Source: Chlamydomonas reinhardtii
Lineage: Eukaryota; Chlorophyta; Chlorophyceae; Chlamydomonadales; Chlamydomonadaceae
Assembly (NCBI RefSeq): GCF_000002595.2
Contig: NC_057009.1
Span: 971,868 to 1,035,867, forward strand
Reading direction: 5' to 3'
DNA length: 64,000 bases
Position 1 is the stretch's first letter, and every line of letters begins with the position of its first letter. The notes beneath the pieces were generated by a model that was not told the origin of the DNA, did no database searches, and was given only the letters and a program-made list of their open reading frames with translations. This document shows positions 23,159 through 36,048 of the stretch, one piece after another. The position numbers and the translations under genes are program-made.

Positions 23159-24147
23159 CACACCATGCGTGTTGCAGCCAGCAGCAAAGGCTATTGCAGC
23201 CCCTTTCACTCCTTGAAGTTCCTACAACAAGCAGGTCCTGAAACTCTGAGCGGCCTATGCGTCATTCCAACAGGCCTCCATAACAGTGCTCAACTGAACG
23301 GACTTTCTATTTATGTAAACCCATGGCTTTCCCCTGAGCATGCGCACTGCAATTGCCCCTCCGTCTTGTCTCCTCCGCACAATACCAGTCCTGCTGCATT
23401 CATACTTGTTGTCGTATGGCCGCCATTCTTCCTGCGCACGGTACGCGAGGTGTATGGCAAGTCAAGGCGCAATGGCGGGGCAGGAAGTTGGAGGCATGAC
23501 ACGCACCACACCTTGACATTTGAACACACGTGACGCATAGCATGTGTTGCACACGCAAGCGTCCATGAATGCGCGCAGCAAACGATATACACGCAGACGC
23601 AGACGGAGTGAAGGGAGGGGACTACACGCAAGACTACACGCAAGACTACATTTAAGGCATCCTGGCGTATCGTACAGTTGCCAGACATTACCTGGCCGAC
23701 ATCTTCAACAGCACAATGGGCCATAATGGGTGACGCCGTTGCACCAATCCTGCTCTCATCCGGGTTGCTGACAAGCGCAGTTGGCTCCGTCCGTGTCGAT
23801 GCGGTCGGTTGCCTTGCCAACTCCGCCCCGTGTCCGCCTTGCTGCACTGCCCCCATGTAGCCGAATGGATCAGTCACATCGTGTTCATTGCGAGGTGTAC
23901 TACGCGCACGCTTGCATGTCCTGGGCATGTCCATGTCCAGTATGAGAAATCTCAAGTATGGAGCTGCTTAAAGCACATTGTGAAGTACGTGAAAGGAATG
24001 AGCACATTTACTGCCCGATAATTTGCGTATCATGCTGCATGATCGGGCTTCGCAATCAAGAATCCAAACTTCCATTATATTTGCATGTTCTCGTTACTAT
24101 CACAGTTGTATACAGTATTTATCTTTTCTTACGCAACTCTACACAGC
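23159..24147. other. Intergenic, upstream of the hAT transposase gene
   Basis: About 1 kb, GC-poorer. A tandem pair of ACTACACGCAAG-like units lies at 23620-23650. CCCGAT...ATCGGG forms a possible hairpin around 24016-24047. I could not find terminal inverted repeats paired with the other side of the transposase gene. Confidence 0.45.
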
Positions 24148-27100
24148 ATGTCCACCTCTAACACTCCGGGCAAGACCGCCATGGCGCCTACGGCGCGCAC
24201 CTACGCCGCTGTCTTAGCGGCGTCGCTGTCGCCTTCACCTTCTACCAAGGTCACTAAGAAGGCTAGGATTGAAACTGCAGTGACCGGCACTGTGGCTTTC
24301 GCAACTGCGGGATCCCCCCTGAAGGACGGGGCTCAAAAGCGCACGGAGCAGGCTGCTCAGCCCGCTGAGTCACAGATCGTCATGGACCTGACGAACAGTG
24401 ACGATGAGGCGGGCCCCGTGAAGACGGCGCCGGTTCCCAAGGCCGTGGCAAAGGCGCGCACCATCAGTGCCATGCTGATGTCGGCCGCGCGCGGTAAGCT
24501 GGTGGCTGGGTGCAGAAATAATGTGATCATCAACTGGAAGGCCCTGTCCGTTCTGGGTGGCCTGGTCTCAACCTGTGCCTCCCTTGCCTTCTCCCTCTCA
24601 CCTCTCAGGCGCTGGCACTCGCACTGTGGCGCCCACCGCCAAGGCCGCAAAGACCGCCGCGCCCGCTGCCAAGAGCGCCGTGCCCGCGGCCGCGCCCGCT
24701 GCCAAGAGCGCCGCGCCCGCTGCCAAGAGCGCCGCGCCCGCTCCCGCGCCTGCTGCCAAGAGCGCCGCGCCCGCTGCCGAGACCAGCGCCACACCCCCTG
24801 CCAAGCCCGCCACCGTAAAGGAGTCGCTCGCGGCCGCCGCCGGTGGCCCTGGGTCGTCGATTCCTGCTACCCCGCCAATTGTTGATGTTGACAACGAAAG
24901 CGACATGGATGACGGTGAGTTAGCCTCATGGCCTACTGCCAGTTCCTGTCTCCTTCCTGCTTCTTGCCTGCTCTTCGTGCCTTCCTACGTGCTACGTATT
25001 CGTGCATGCCCTTACTGGCTTCTGAACACCATGTCGCATTGATATGCAGTTGAGGCTAGCGAAGACGATGGAAACGACAAGGTTGCAGACATGGGCACGA
25101 AGCGTGGCCGCAATGCCTGCGGCCATGGCGCCATCGGTAAGCTTCGATGCACGAGCGTGCGGGCTTCTTTTTTACGCATAGGGCATACTGGTCACCTGCT
25201 ACTAACCGAGACACTCCACCTGCTTGCAGATTGGAATAATGAATCAGTGCGTATTGCGAAGTTCGTCAACATCAAGAACACCAGCCGTTGGAATGGGATC
25301 GGGCACAATTTCGTCAGGACTCCTGAGTGCACGTTCTTGTGCCTTGCCTGCATGAAGCACCCCGGTGCGAAGGCCTCTGTTTGGACCAAGGGCGGCAACA
25401 AAGTGAGTGTGCTTGCAACCATGTAGCCTGGCAATGCAGCGTGTGAGCCGGATTAGGAGAGACTAGGGGTGTGCGCATACTGCACGCAAGCAAGCGCATG
25501 CACTGCGGCGCACCGTCTGGGGTACCCATTTACAGCTGCAGCCTGACAGCTAAGACAGGACCTGCTACCCAGCCGCCTCCCCGCATGCTTGCGTAAGCTT
25601 GCAAATCCCTTGTGTTCTGCTGCAGGTCATGAACATGACTTTGTTCAACAAGCACCTTCTCTCCAAGAACCATCTGGACGTTATAGGCGCGGCTAAGAAC
25701 CACACGAAGATGTCCAACATTGTCGAGAAGCAGAAGGTCAAGCTCAACCCAACGCTGTGCAGCCTAATCCGTTCGGCCTACGCCTGCGGCAAGGATGCCA
25801 TGGTGCGTTTGTGAGCGCGGCGCGTGGGCAATTGTGCATGGCGCACATGTGGGCGCGGCGCGCGTGCGTGCTGGTGTGTGTTCGTTTGGTGTGTTGGTGT
25901 GTGGTGGTGTAGCAACGTTTGTGGTGTGTTGGTGTGTGGTGGTGTAGCAACGTTTGTGGCACATTTGGTAAGCGGTACTAGTGGGCGTAGTGTGCTGTAG
26001 TGTATGCATACGGCATGTACAACAGGCATGGCGTTCGGCTGCATCTTTATCGGCTGACACGTTACAACGTGCACCCTTCCTGCTTGCTCGCAGCCCCTGA
26101 CCCACTATGTGAAGATGGTCAAACTCCAGGCTGCGAACTGCGCTGACTGCAAGCATGACTGCAAGGCGCATACGTGCCGAAAATGCGATGCGTCCAAGGC
26201 ATGCGGCAGTGGTATCACTATTTCCGGTCCATACCACACCGCGGAGAAAGCGTCGGAAATGCTGGCTTGCCTGTCTGAGGTAAGACCTGAACATATGCAG
26301 CTGTGGCGGGAGCTTACGGGATTGGGTTCGTTTTTGGCGTGATGGTATGCATTGCTTGGATGCTGGTGCTGTCCTTGTATCATACCCTCGCCAAGTATAC
26401 CGGTGCGCATGCTAACGACTGACAACCCGCGATCTGCGCAGGCAATTTCAGAGGAACAACTCAAGAACATCAGGGCATCTCCTGTCATCTCCATGATGAT
26501 TGATGAGTCTACTGACCGCACTGTTTCGCACAACCTGGCCGTGTACATTACATACGTGGCGCCCGATGACAGCATCAAGACTGAGTTTCTGCAACTGGAG
26601 GCAATGAACAATGGTGCCACGGCCGTGAACATCTATGACAGGCTCAAGGAGGTGTTCACGGTGCGTTCTTAACAGTGTGAACACGTGGCCTTCTCGAGCA
26701 GTAGATTGTGCGGTTACGCAGGGACAGATCATGCATGTAGAGCCACGGACGTGCGGACAGTGTCGGCTGTGTGTGCTGAGCTGTGTGTTCTGCTCCCCCG
26801 CGTGTGCCTGCTGCAACCAATTACGTACAGGAGAGCAAGATTGATTGGAGTAAGCTTGTCGCCTTTACCAGTGACGGTGCCAACGTTATGGTTGGGAAGC
26901 ACTGTGGAGTGGCGACCCGCATCAAGACGGATTGGCCCTGCGTCCTGACTAGCCACTGCGCTGCGCACCGACTGGCTCTGGCCTGTGCGGACTTCTTCAA
27001 GGAGTTCCCTGCCCTGGTCAAGGTGGACAACATGCTCTCTAAGATCTACAACTACGCCAAGACCTCGACAGGTGCGCTTGGGCGCGCTAGTGGTTGTTGT

Positions 27101-28926
27101 GTGGCGAGTTGTGAGTGAATGGCTTCTTTGATGTATTGCTGTAACTTGTGCACACCGTGTCCTACAGTGCGAACCGCTGCTCTGAACGACATGTACAAGG
27201 AAAGGAAGGCGAAGGCATACAAGATCCTGAAGCCGCACACGTAAGCCGCACACGTCGTGCCTTGCTACCTGCTGACATGTGCGCTGGTGTGTGGGTGTAA
27301 GTGTGTATGTGGGTGTGTGGACGGCGGTAGCCTAGCCTGTGGAGTAGGGTGAGACGGCTTCACAAGCTGCGTGCTACCTGCTGCTGAGGCTGAGGGGTTG
27401 ATATACATCCCGCTTGCACACTGCGCAAACTTACGCAGGGTTCGGTGGCTTTCCCGGTCTGAGTGTGTGAGGCGGATCAAGATTACCTACCCGATCCTGC
27501 TTGCCTTCTTCAATGAGCGGAAGAAGGACAAGAAGGATGTGGCCGCGGCCGAGATTTACGAGTGGCTCAGGTGTGTGGATGCCCTGGGATGTCAGGAATG
27601 CAAGCGTGTGCAAGTAGGCGTGGGCGCGCACTCGTGCTCTAGTGCGTATGTCCGCTGCATGTGTGTCCGTGACTGCGTTCCTGTCTTGGACTAAAACGCG
27701 ATCACTACCACATGCTATTTCACACCTGCAGGCAGGTGGACAACCTCCTGCTCATCACCTGCATTGACGGAGTTCTGGCTGCAACAGCGGAATTGAGCAA
27801 GTGGTTCCAGCAGAGTGATCTCGCCCTCGTTGACGTGCATCAGTACCTGGAACTAGGGCTACGGCACCTGATCAACGCCTACACCTACCACAAGGAGGGC
27901 GAGACGTCGAACGCACCTCCATCCTTTACGGCACCCATCCAGGCCCTGATCAAGGACCTTGCAGCGAAGGATGGCGTGTTCCACGGCCACCAGATGGTGC
28001 TGACAACCCCTCCCACGACGATCGCGCCTGCCACCACCACCACCGCCACCACGACAGCGGAGTCTGACAGCGACAATGACGGCTCTGACACCAACACTGA
28101 CACGACAGCGGAGTCTGGCAGCGACGATGATGACACGGCACCTACGGCACCGAGCTGGGCGGCTTTCCCTCAGACTCTATTCCGCAGCAAGCTTGCTCTC
28201 AGCAGCATGGTCAAGAAGCTGGTTGAGAACATCAAAATGCGATTCCCCGCTGATGTCTCAGTGGCTGCAAAGTTTGGGGTGCTGGGCCCCCGTGCATTGG
28301 CTGCTGATTCCGGTGTGCCGAAGTATGGCGAGGAAGAGGTGGCCGCTTTGGCACAGCACTTTAAGCCCGTCTTGGGTGATGATTGCCTGTTGGCAGTTGA
28401 CCAGTGGGTGATGGCTCGGGCGCGCCTGATTGCAGTGGCAAAGGAGCAGAAGAAGAGTGGTGATGTTATGAAGGCGAGGCCGTTCTATGAGAGGCTCTTG
28501 TCGTGGCTGTCTGGCATGGGCCGTGAGCTCACTGTCCTGGTGCAGATTATGCTTGTGCTGCAGCCATCTACGGCAGAAGTTGAGCGTGGCTTCAGCGCGA
28601 TGAATGACATCAAGACGCCTGGCCGGGCAAGCATGAAGCTTGGCACCCTTGACGTACTGATGCGTGTGCGCCTTGTGGGCCCACCAATTGCGTACCAGCA
28701 GCGGCCTGTGGCTGGTGTCTCCCTTGCCCCGTATGCTGAGTTTGATGCAACGCTGCTGGGGCCTGCAGTTCAGAAGTTCGCTGCAAAGCTTGGCCGCGTG
28801 CCCCAGCGCAGCAGCCACAACGCCCGCCCGTCCCGTGTGAAGCATCGTGTGTGTGAGATTGATGTCAAGGCACTTCTGAAGGAGGCTGAGGAGGAGGCCG
28901 TTCAGAATGTGGATGTCTCGTGCTAA
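24148..28926 (+). CDS. hAT-superfamily transposase, 11 exons, apparently whole
   Basis: Exons joining by consensus splice sites and phase run from the ATG at 24148 to the TAA at 28924-28926, roughly 1,050 residues. Order: a disordered N-terminus with an Ala/Lys repeat (AAPAAKSAAPA) and an acidic segment; a BED/TTF-like zinc-finger region with C-x2-C (CLAC) and H-x5-H (HLLSKNH); and an RNase-H-like core. The core has a first Asp in MMIDESTDRT, a second in FTSDGANVMVG followed by SHCAAHRLALA, and a third acidic residue in the C-terminal dimerisation region STAEVERGFSAMN. TVRWLSR also fits hAT proteins. A Thr/Asp-rich insert (about 28000-28150) interrupts the core. Relatives of this type (ZMYM6/KIAA1586-like) are found both as active transposons and as host genes. 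No flanking terminal repeats were seen, so domestication cannot be excluded. Confidence 0.85.
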
Positions 28927-30198
28927 TAATTTGGCATACGAACGTTTGAATTCTTTGAAAGCGGTCCATCTAGCAAATACATACCCGATACGATTGTGTA
29001 TGATTGAAACGTTGAAAGAAGGGACGATAGTGTATTGGGGATTCGATGCACGAGGGTGTGTGCCGACGTGTGAAGATGACTAAACTGGAAGCGGTTAGGC
29101 CGCGATGGCGCTCTGCCTGTGTGTATGTGCGGTAGAACTGTGACTGGTCATGGCTTTGGCCCCGGCACTTCGGTGACAGCAAGCAGTTAGCAGGTATAGC
29201 ATGTACGCCGCGCAGGCAAGCGAAGGCTCAGAGTTGCTTGGGGAAACGCGCTGCGACATGCCTGTGCATATGATCGCATTTGGACTTGTTCATTAGTGTT
29301 GCACTGCGTGAAACAGATACAAAAGCCGCCGTTTACAGTTGCGAAAAAGCGAAATTGCAACATGTCAAGATGTCTAGACATTTTACATGGCTTCCACAAA
29401 GGCACTTTGTCTAGACAAAAAAATCGTGGATTTGGGGGCCTGTTTGTCTACCCCCTTGACAAAAATTTCCGCTCCAGAGGCCAGGAATGTCTGGGTCAAG
29501 ACATTCCCCCGCAAACAAGATACGACCCCTGGATCCACTTGCTAACTGCCCTGTCCCGCGCCCTCAACACATTCAGCAGCCCATTGACGCATGTTTATGT
29601 ACTAAAGGCATTAGGGCCTCAGGAACCCACTCCAATAAATTTAGTGGGATCAAGCTTCGACGCATCCTGATCAAAAAGGGTCCTCCCCAATTACCACCTG
29701 CTCAACCACGCAATTTGTCGGGCAGTCTTTCAGCACGCTCGCGAGCACTAGGCAAAGCCACCCCCCGCCACACACACGCACCCCCCGCACATACAAGCAC
29801 ACGCCTGAAAACAGGAAGAATTCGGCCAAGACTCTCAAGGAGTACATACCTGAATGCTTGCCTGTATGTGGCCTGCAGGTGGCACCGCCATGACCTGACT
29901 CACAAGATCACACAACTCAACTACCGTACATGGGACCGTACACGTCCCCCCTGGCCTGTCATGGGACACAGGACCAGTCCACTGCCCACCAAACCCACAA
30001 CGCGGCACGTACCGCCGGGCCTTGGCCCGACAAAAGGGCTGCATTGGCGCCCCATGCGGCCCACGCATGCAAGCCACGCACCATGGCCACCCGCCACCAT
30101 GAGTCACATTACCCGTACGATGTACAATAATCACGTTCTCCCAACTCCAAGCCACACGCGGTGGTCCAACGTCAGCTAGTTTCGCCCTCCCCTGCTCT
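28927..30198. other. Intergenic with short palindromes
   Basis: This is AT-richer than its surroundings. The palindrome TGTCTAGACA occurs twice (about 29372 and 29408), each within A/T-rich flanks, followed by related TGTCT...AGACA pieces up to about 29510. This may be the edge of an unrecognised mobile element. No gene is recognised. Confidence 0.4.
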
Positions 30199-30800
30199 TC
30201 ATGACGCTGCCGCCACCAGAACGCCATCCACCGCCGGTGCCACGTCCGGCACCGGCGCGGGTGGCTCCAGCAGCCAGTGCAGCTGCTGCAGCCGGTTTGG
30301 TGCGTCAGCGCACAGCGCCGCCTGCTCGCGCATGCCCTGGTACGTGTGCGCCATGGCCGCCTCAAAGCCACTGACAACGCCGCCCGCCACACCCACCTCC
30401 TCAGCCTCAAAGAGACTGCGCAGCTTCTCCAGCAGCTGGCGCGTCTTGGCAACCCACACTGTGACGGGGCTGCCAGCGGCGGCGGGCAGGAGCTGCCGCA
30501 GGATGAAGGCCAGCCAGCGGCGGCCGCCCGGGCCCGTGCGGCTGCACAGCTCCTCCATAGCCTGCAGCCACGCCCGCTGCGCGTGCAGACCGGGTGTGAA
30601 CTTAATCACGGCCGTCAGTGTGAACAGCCGGCAGTGCGCCACCCGCTGCGCCTCGCTGGCGGCGGCGGTCTCGCCCGGCGGCATTATTATTGTGGTGGGC
30701 ATCGAGGTGAGGAACTCCAGTGCGGCGGCGGCGTTGAGTATGCCCGCCAGCCAGTACCCGTACTGCCGCATGCACGGGATAAACACCATGGGCGGATCCT
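30199..30800 (-). CDS. Orphan exon of a hypothetical protein (3' end of gene)
   Basis: A high-GC open frame of about 200 codons ends in TGA at 30199-30201 and opens after a plausible acceptor (AACGCAG before GATCCGCCCATGG). The protein begins DPPMVFIPCMRQYGYWLAG and reads as mixed helical sequence with a balanced composition, unlike the low-complexity frames around it. The frame continues upstream to 31035, but that part is Pro/Ser-rich and overlaps a G-run, so it looks intronic. I find no upstream exons with confidence and recognise no family. It may be the last exon of a small gene, or a gene fragment carried by a transposon, since both flanks are AT-richer repeat-like DNA. Confidence 0.4.
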
Positions 30801-32138
30801 GCGTTGGAGAGATAGGGGCAGTGGCAAGCACGGAAGCAAAGGTTGAAGCCAGGGGGGACGAGGCACTGGGGGACGTGGGCGGGGGGGGGGGGACGAGGGA
30901 CTGGGGGACGTGGGGACGTCCAGGCAGGATACTGGTAGGGACGGGACTGGCGAGGTGTGCTGGTGGTGAGGCGACTCTAAAAGCGTAGGCACCTAACCTT
31001 GTTTGTGTCGTGAGCAATTTACCTGGCCTAGCCACAGGGTCACGAGCGCAGGGTCGAGTCGCGCATTCAGGCCATGCGCGTTGTCCATCCTCTGAGGACC
31101 TGGTCTTGAGAGTCCCTAACGAGCGCGCCTCCTTGACTCCTGTTGTACCTTTAACTAGTTCTTAGTGGCGTACAGGCCGGCTAGCTGGTGCTCTTGCAGG
31201 GAACGCCCATCAATCGTCCCGCGAAAACTCGCGGTGTTTCCTCCTGCGGCAAACGGCCCGGCGAGCAAGCCAGATACTCTTCCTTCAACCTCAGCTACAT
31301 TAAGGCCCACAACGGCTGTCCGGGAATAGCCCGGGCGCTCCTCGCGGAGGTGCAAGTAGCCGAGTGTGCGGCCAGAGAATCCGCGCTGCTGCGCTGTGAT
31401 GTAAACTCAGCTGCTACAGGTGTTCTAATAAAAATTTATAACTGGATATGGCTAAAAGGAGGGCGCCGGCGCATACATGGTACCAGGCGTGTTATCCGGA
31501 CCCGATCCAGACTCTTACGCCACAGCCAAGATAGAAGTGCAAGGTTCTCCATGTGATTCGACTATTATCGTTTATTTAACCCATCACTGGATGAACGAGC
31601 TTGCGAGGCCTGAACCAGGCTACTCGCTCAATTTGCACCCGTCCAAAACTGACTGGCATTTGCATCCATTATAAGGAGGAATGCGTGTGTGTCGTCGGTA
31701 TCTTGCTGCCTGCTGAGCCAGCCTTTCAAACCCTTGTCACTCCGTGATGCCGCCAAACGAGCTCGGAGTCAAGCCGTTACAAGTGCCTTGACCTGGCCTT
31801 CGCTACGCGGTCGCTACATTCACAGCTACTGCGGACTTACTCCTGAGCCGCTACGACCTACACTAGGGACGTCTGTGCTTCCCCCACACGACTCCTCCAC
31901 GCCGACCGTGCCACAAATCCAGCGGCAGGCCCCCTTACACTGACCTCACACAATCGCGGACCCTGCAAAGCATCCACCAGCAAGCCTTTTGCCCTGCACC
32001 TACAATACGTCCTGATACACCTGCATCCATCTTTCCTTGCCTGCACCTGGCCGCCCTTCTTTAATCCAGACCCACCCACCCACCCCCTACCCCCGCAACG
32101 CTGCACACGCGCTCTGCCTCGCCGCGCGCGCGCCCGCT
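30801..32138. other. Intergenic region including the UTP18 3' untranslated region
   Basis: A G-run with GGGGGACG-type tandem motifs lies at 30850-30920. The part from about 31930 to 32138 should be the UTP18 3' untranslated region. No further genes are seen. Confidence 0.45.
31935..31939 (-). promoter_or_regulatory. Candidate polyadenylation signal of UTP18 (TGTAA)
   Basis: TTACA on the plus strand (TGTAA on the transcript), about 200 bases after the UTP18 stop codon. TGTAA is the usual poly(A) motif in volvocine algae. Confidence 0.5.
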
Positions 32139-35100
32139 CTATGCCTGCTGGTAGTGGTGCAGGCGGTACAGCAGCGCGCGGCCCTTGGCGTTGCCGACCG
32201 CCAGCAGGCCGCAGTGCGGGCTGAAGTCCAGGCTGTGCACGTAGTGCAGCGGTGAGCGGCCCGTGGGCCAGTTGGAGAAGACGGTGAGCGAGGGCAGGTG
32301 CACCAGGCGCAGCGCGTCGCGCTTCATGCGGGAGGCCACAGCCAGCATCTGAGGGCAGCGTGCAGCGAGGGGGTGGGGCGCAGGGTTGGAGGAAGGGGCC
32401 GTCAGCTTTGAGAGGAGAAGCAAGCCACTGCGCCAACGTTTGTATCCGACATCAACGACAGACACGAGCCACTGTGCCAACGTTTGTCATTCGACCCGTG
32501 CTGAGAAGGCGCGGCAAGAGTCACAGTCCGTACGCGCCAGCCGGGGCATGGAACCTGGTGGTTTCCGCTCGAGCGCAGCGAGTTGTCGGAAACCAAGGTT
32601 TCCTGCGCTCGGAGTATTCGTTGTTGTGGGCCCCGAAGGGGCGTAGCGTGTGTCTGTTTGCTCATTGGGGCCCATGGGCTGCATGGGCGGTGGGCTCGGT
32701 ATAGTAGCAGAGCGCGGGGTCGCGCTCGCTACTTTGCGAGTTTCCTTCTGCCAGAACTGACTACCGTCGTCCCTCGCAAACCGGCGCTGCCATTTCATCG
32801 TGCCCTTGCCCCTGATGGAACCTATTCGTTGGTCTTTGGAATATAATGGCCACCCCAACCCCCACCCCCAACCACAAACACACACGCGTGCGCTCACCTG
32901 CGAGTCGGGGCTGAACCGCAGCGTGTCCACATTGGTCGTCAGGTTCATCAGCTCGCGCGCGGGAGCCACAGACACACGCCCGCCGCCGCCCAGCCCCGCG
33001 CTCGCGGCGCGTGCCGCCGCCTCCTCCACCTCCGCCTTGCGGTACACATTCACAACACCCGACCCCGCGCCCGTCGCAATCCAGCGCCCGTCCGCGCTGA
33101 GCGCCAGGCTGCTGGCGTCGCCGATGTTGCCCGAGTCCGCGAACACGAGGCGGCAGCGGCGCGTGCGCAGGTCCCACACGTGCACCGCGCCGTCGTCCCC
33201 GGTGGACAGCAGCTCCGAGCCGTCGTGTGTGAAGGCCAGCGCGCGCACGTTGCCGCTCATGCGCAGCGAGGCCACCCACTGCCGGCTGCGCAGGCTGACT
33301 AGCGGGATGGAGCCGCCGTCGCCCGTGAACGCCACCAGCGGCTCCGAGCCAAAGGCCGAGGAGCTGCGCGGGAGGCGGCGGAGGAGCAGGAAGAGGCGGG
33401 TCGTGTGTGGGGGTGTGCGGTGCGGATGGGAAGGACGCACAACAATGCCGCGCACATGGGTTGAGGTCCGCCGCGCGATTGCAGTACTGCAGGATATTCT
33501 ACGGCACCGCCCCGCGCTGTTGTTAGCCCGCTGCCCCCTCCCGCCCCCCACCCCCCCACCCCACACACACCCACACACACATGCATGCACGCGCACCTGG
33601 GCGGCGACACGTCGAAGTGCTCCAGGCTCTTGAGCCCGCAGCCCGCCGGCCCCAGCACCCGCTCCACGCGGCCGGCGCCCATGTCGAACACGTAAAAGAA
33701 CGGCCGCCGCCCCGCCAGCACCACCCGGTCCGCAGCGGCGGCGGCGGCGCCCGGGCTGGCGGCGCAGGGCGCGAAGGCGGCTGCGGTGACCGGCAGGTCG
33801 TCCAGGTGCACGGCCTGCAGCAGCGGGTTGCGCAGGCCGTCGGCGGTGAACAGCCGCAGCTTCTTGTCCAGGCCGGCAGTCAGGAGCAGCTGCAGGCGGG
33901 GGAGGAGCGCGTGGCACGTGGGCGGGTGGGAAATTAGGCGGGAGGGACGGGAAGCAGACGCAAGGTCTGTGAAGGGAGGGGAGGCAACAAACATGTCGCG
34001 AAGTGTGTGGTGCTGAATTTGCCTCATCCTCACCCACACCTTCCTTGCACCTTTCCCTTTCGCATGTGCCCCCTCCCTTCCTCCCTCCCTTGCGCCCGGC
34101 TGCCCGTCGCACAGACCTGGCCGTTGGGGTGGAACTGCACCGCCTGCACCACCGCCTCGCTGGGGCCGTGCTGGTTGGCGTCCTTCAGCCGGGTCGTCTC
34201 GATCTGGCCGGCCGGCAGCCGCCGGGAGGCACCGCCCGCCCGCCGCTCCGTCAGCCCACCGGCGCGCGCCAGCAGCGCCTCAGCCTCCGCCGCCACCTCC
34301 GCCTCCTCCGCGTCCTCCTCGTCCTCCTCCGAGTCCTCGCCGCGCCGCTTCTTCTGCTCCTGCTGTTTCGCCTTCCGGGTTGCCCACGAGGTGCGCGGGT
34401 TGAGCGCCTGGTGCTGCTTGCGCAGAGCCGCCTCATACTCGGCGCCTGCAATGAGGTGGGATGGGTGGTTAACGTGATGTAGGGTTTGTTGTGTGCAGGA
34501 GGTGCCAGATAGGCGCGCAGCGGCGTGCAGCATCGTGAAGGGTGAGGTGCAGGTGGCACGGGAATGAAGGGAGCGGGCGAGCTCGCAGCGCGCTGCAGGC
34601 TGTAGGCCTCAGATCCATCATGGCACCCGCGCTTTGCGTCTGTCTGTCCGCATACACAACATGTCATCCTGCGTGGCGTGCACTCCGCCGCCGCCTCGTT
34701 TGCCGCTGTACCGTCCTGTTGACCTCCCGTGCCACCCCCTGCCGGCCTGCCCGCTCACCGTCCATGGTGGTCTGCTTGTCGTCCTTGCGCAGCTTGCGCA
34801 GGCGGTTCACCTTGGCCACGTCCACACTGAGGGTGGCGTCGTCCGGGTCAGCCCACACAGCCACACGGCCTGTAAGCATGAGCGCAGGGGAGGGCGTAGG
34901 TATATGTGCGCGAGCCCAACGCCTAGGTCTCGGTGGGGCAAAGCAGGGCGCAGAAGGCGGCCACAATCAGTGCACCACTTGGTGTCAGCACCGCGACGCC
35001 TGAGGCAGGTGGGGCGCCTTCCTATGCGGGGAGCTCCCTGGAGCCACCCTCCAGCCCTCCTGCAAGCCGCGCCCAACTGCCCACCCGCCAGCCAGCCAGC

Positions 35101-36048
35101 CATCCCGCCAAGCGCCTGTCACGCACCTGGCCGGCCTGGCCTAGAGCCCTGCGTGGTTGCTGCTGCCGTCGCCGCCGGCTGCTTGCCACGCCCTGAAGAA
35201 GTGCCAGCGCCCTCCGAGCTGCGCACACGCGCCTTCACCGCCTCCTCCTCAGCCCCGTCGTCCTCCTCTTCCCCAGAGCTGCCCGCCACGCCGTCAGCCT
35301 CCTCCTCCTCCTCCTCCTCCTCCTCGTTCCCCTCCTTGCCGCCAGCTGCCGCCGCCTTGCCATCGGCTTCCTCCTCGTCGTCGCTGCCAGCAGCTCCCGG
35401 CCCGCCATCGCTGTCGCCGTCGCTGCTGCTGCCACCCTCGCCGCGCGTGTCCTCAAAGAACAGGTCCGAGTCGTGCAGCAAGCCGCCGCCGCGTGTGGCC
35501 TGCAGCCATGGTTGTGAATGCGCGCACAGTAGATACACACCAGCACGTCAGCGCAGTGCCCGCGCTAAGCACGGTATTCAGCCAGGCATGCAGCCGGCAC
35601 GCTACGTCTTTGCCGTGGACCGTAAGCCGTGCCAAAACCCCAGGTTGTCGTAAGAGCCCACCCCATGTACAACACGCGTCTGCACACAGGCCGCGCAAGC
35701 CCCGTACGTAGCAGAAGATGTCAGCAACCGGCACCCGGCCAACCCTGGGAGTCCGCCACCTGCCTGCTTTATGAGCTCGGCGACGGTCTCCTCGCCCTCC
35801 TCCTTTTCGCGCTCAAAAAGGGCAGTGGGATCCTCTTTCGTTCCAAACAGAAACTCCTCCAGCTCGGCAGCCTGCGGCGCAGACACGCATTTGAGGGTTC
35901 GGCTGGCGGCGGGCTTCTGTCGTTGCGGCCTGCATAATATCCCGGCATCGCTTCTAATGCATCCATATGTTGCCAAGATAGTCAATTAGCATACCTTTGA
36001 GGCGGCATCCTGCTTGTAGACAATACGCTGCTTTTTCTTCTGCTTCAT
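32139..36048 (-). CDS. UTP18: UTP18, U3 snoRNP / small-subunit processome WD40 protein
   Basis: About eight exons from the ATG at 36048 (MKQKKKQRIVYKQ) to the TAG at 32139. Pieces in order: EELEEFLFG-like start AAELEEFLFGTKEDP; a long acidic stretch (poly-Glu near 35300); AVWADPDDATLSVDVAKVNRLRKL and EYEAALRKQHQALNPRTSWA, both typical of UTP18 (the link between the processome and the exosome helicase Mtr4 lies in this N-terminal part); then WD40 repeats. The propeller includes VQAVQFHPNGQLLLTAGLDKKLRLF, VRALAFTHDGSELLSTGDDGAVHVWDLR and SLALSADGRWIATGAGSGVVNVY. It ends LDFSPHCGLLAVGNAKGRALLYRLHHYQQA. Function by family: nucleolar pre-18S rRNA processing at sites A0-A2. Introns are short, except one near 32350-32900 that holds a locally repeated GCCACTG(T/C)GCCAACGTTTGT motif. 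It is divergent from the RS-domain gene at 36465. Confidence 0.93.

Noticed and set aside
16472-23216. Many frames through the satellites that look like Cys-rich or His/Arg-rich repeat proteins on both strands
   Set aside because: Open frames arise from unit lengths (186 bp) or array homogenisation. They occur in several frames on both strands, which coding repeats would not show.
32395-32720. Intronic C/D snoRNA in UTP18
   Set aside because: I looked for paired RTGATGA and CTGA boxes on the transcript strand and found none at suitable spacing.
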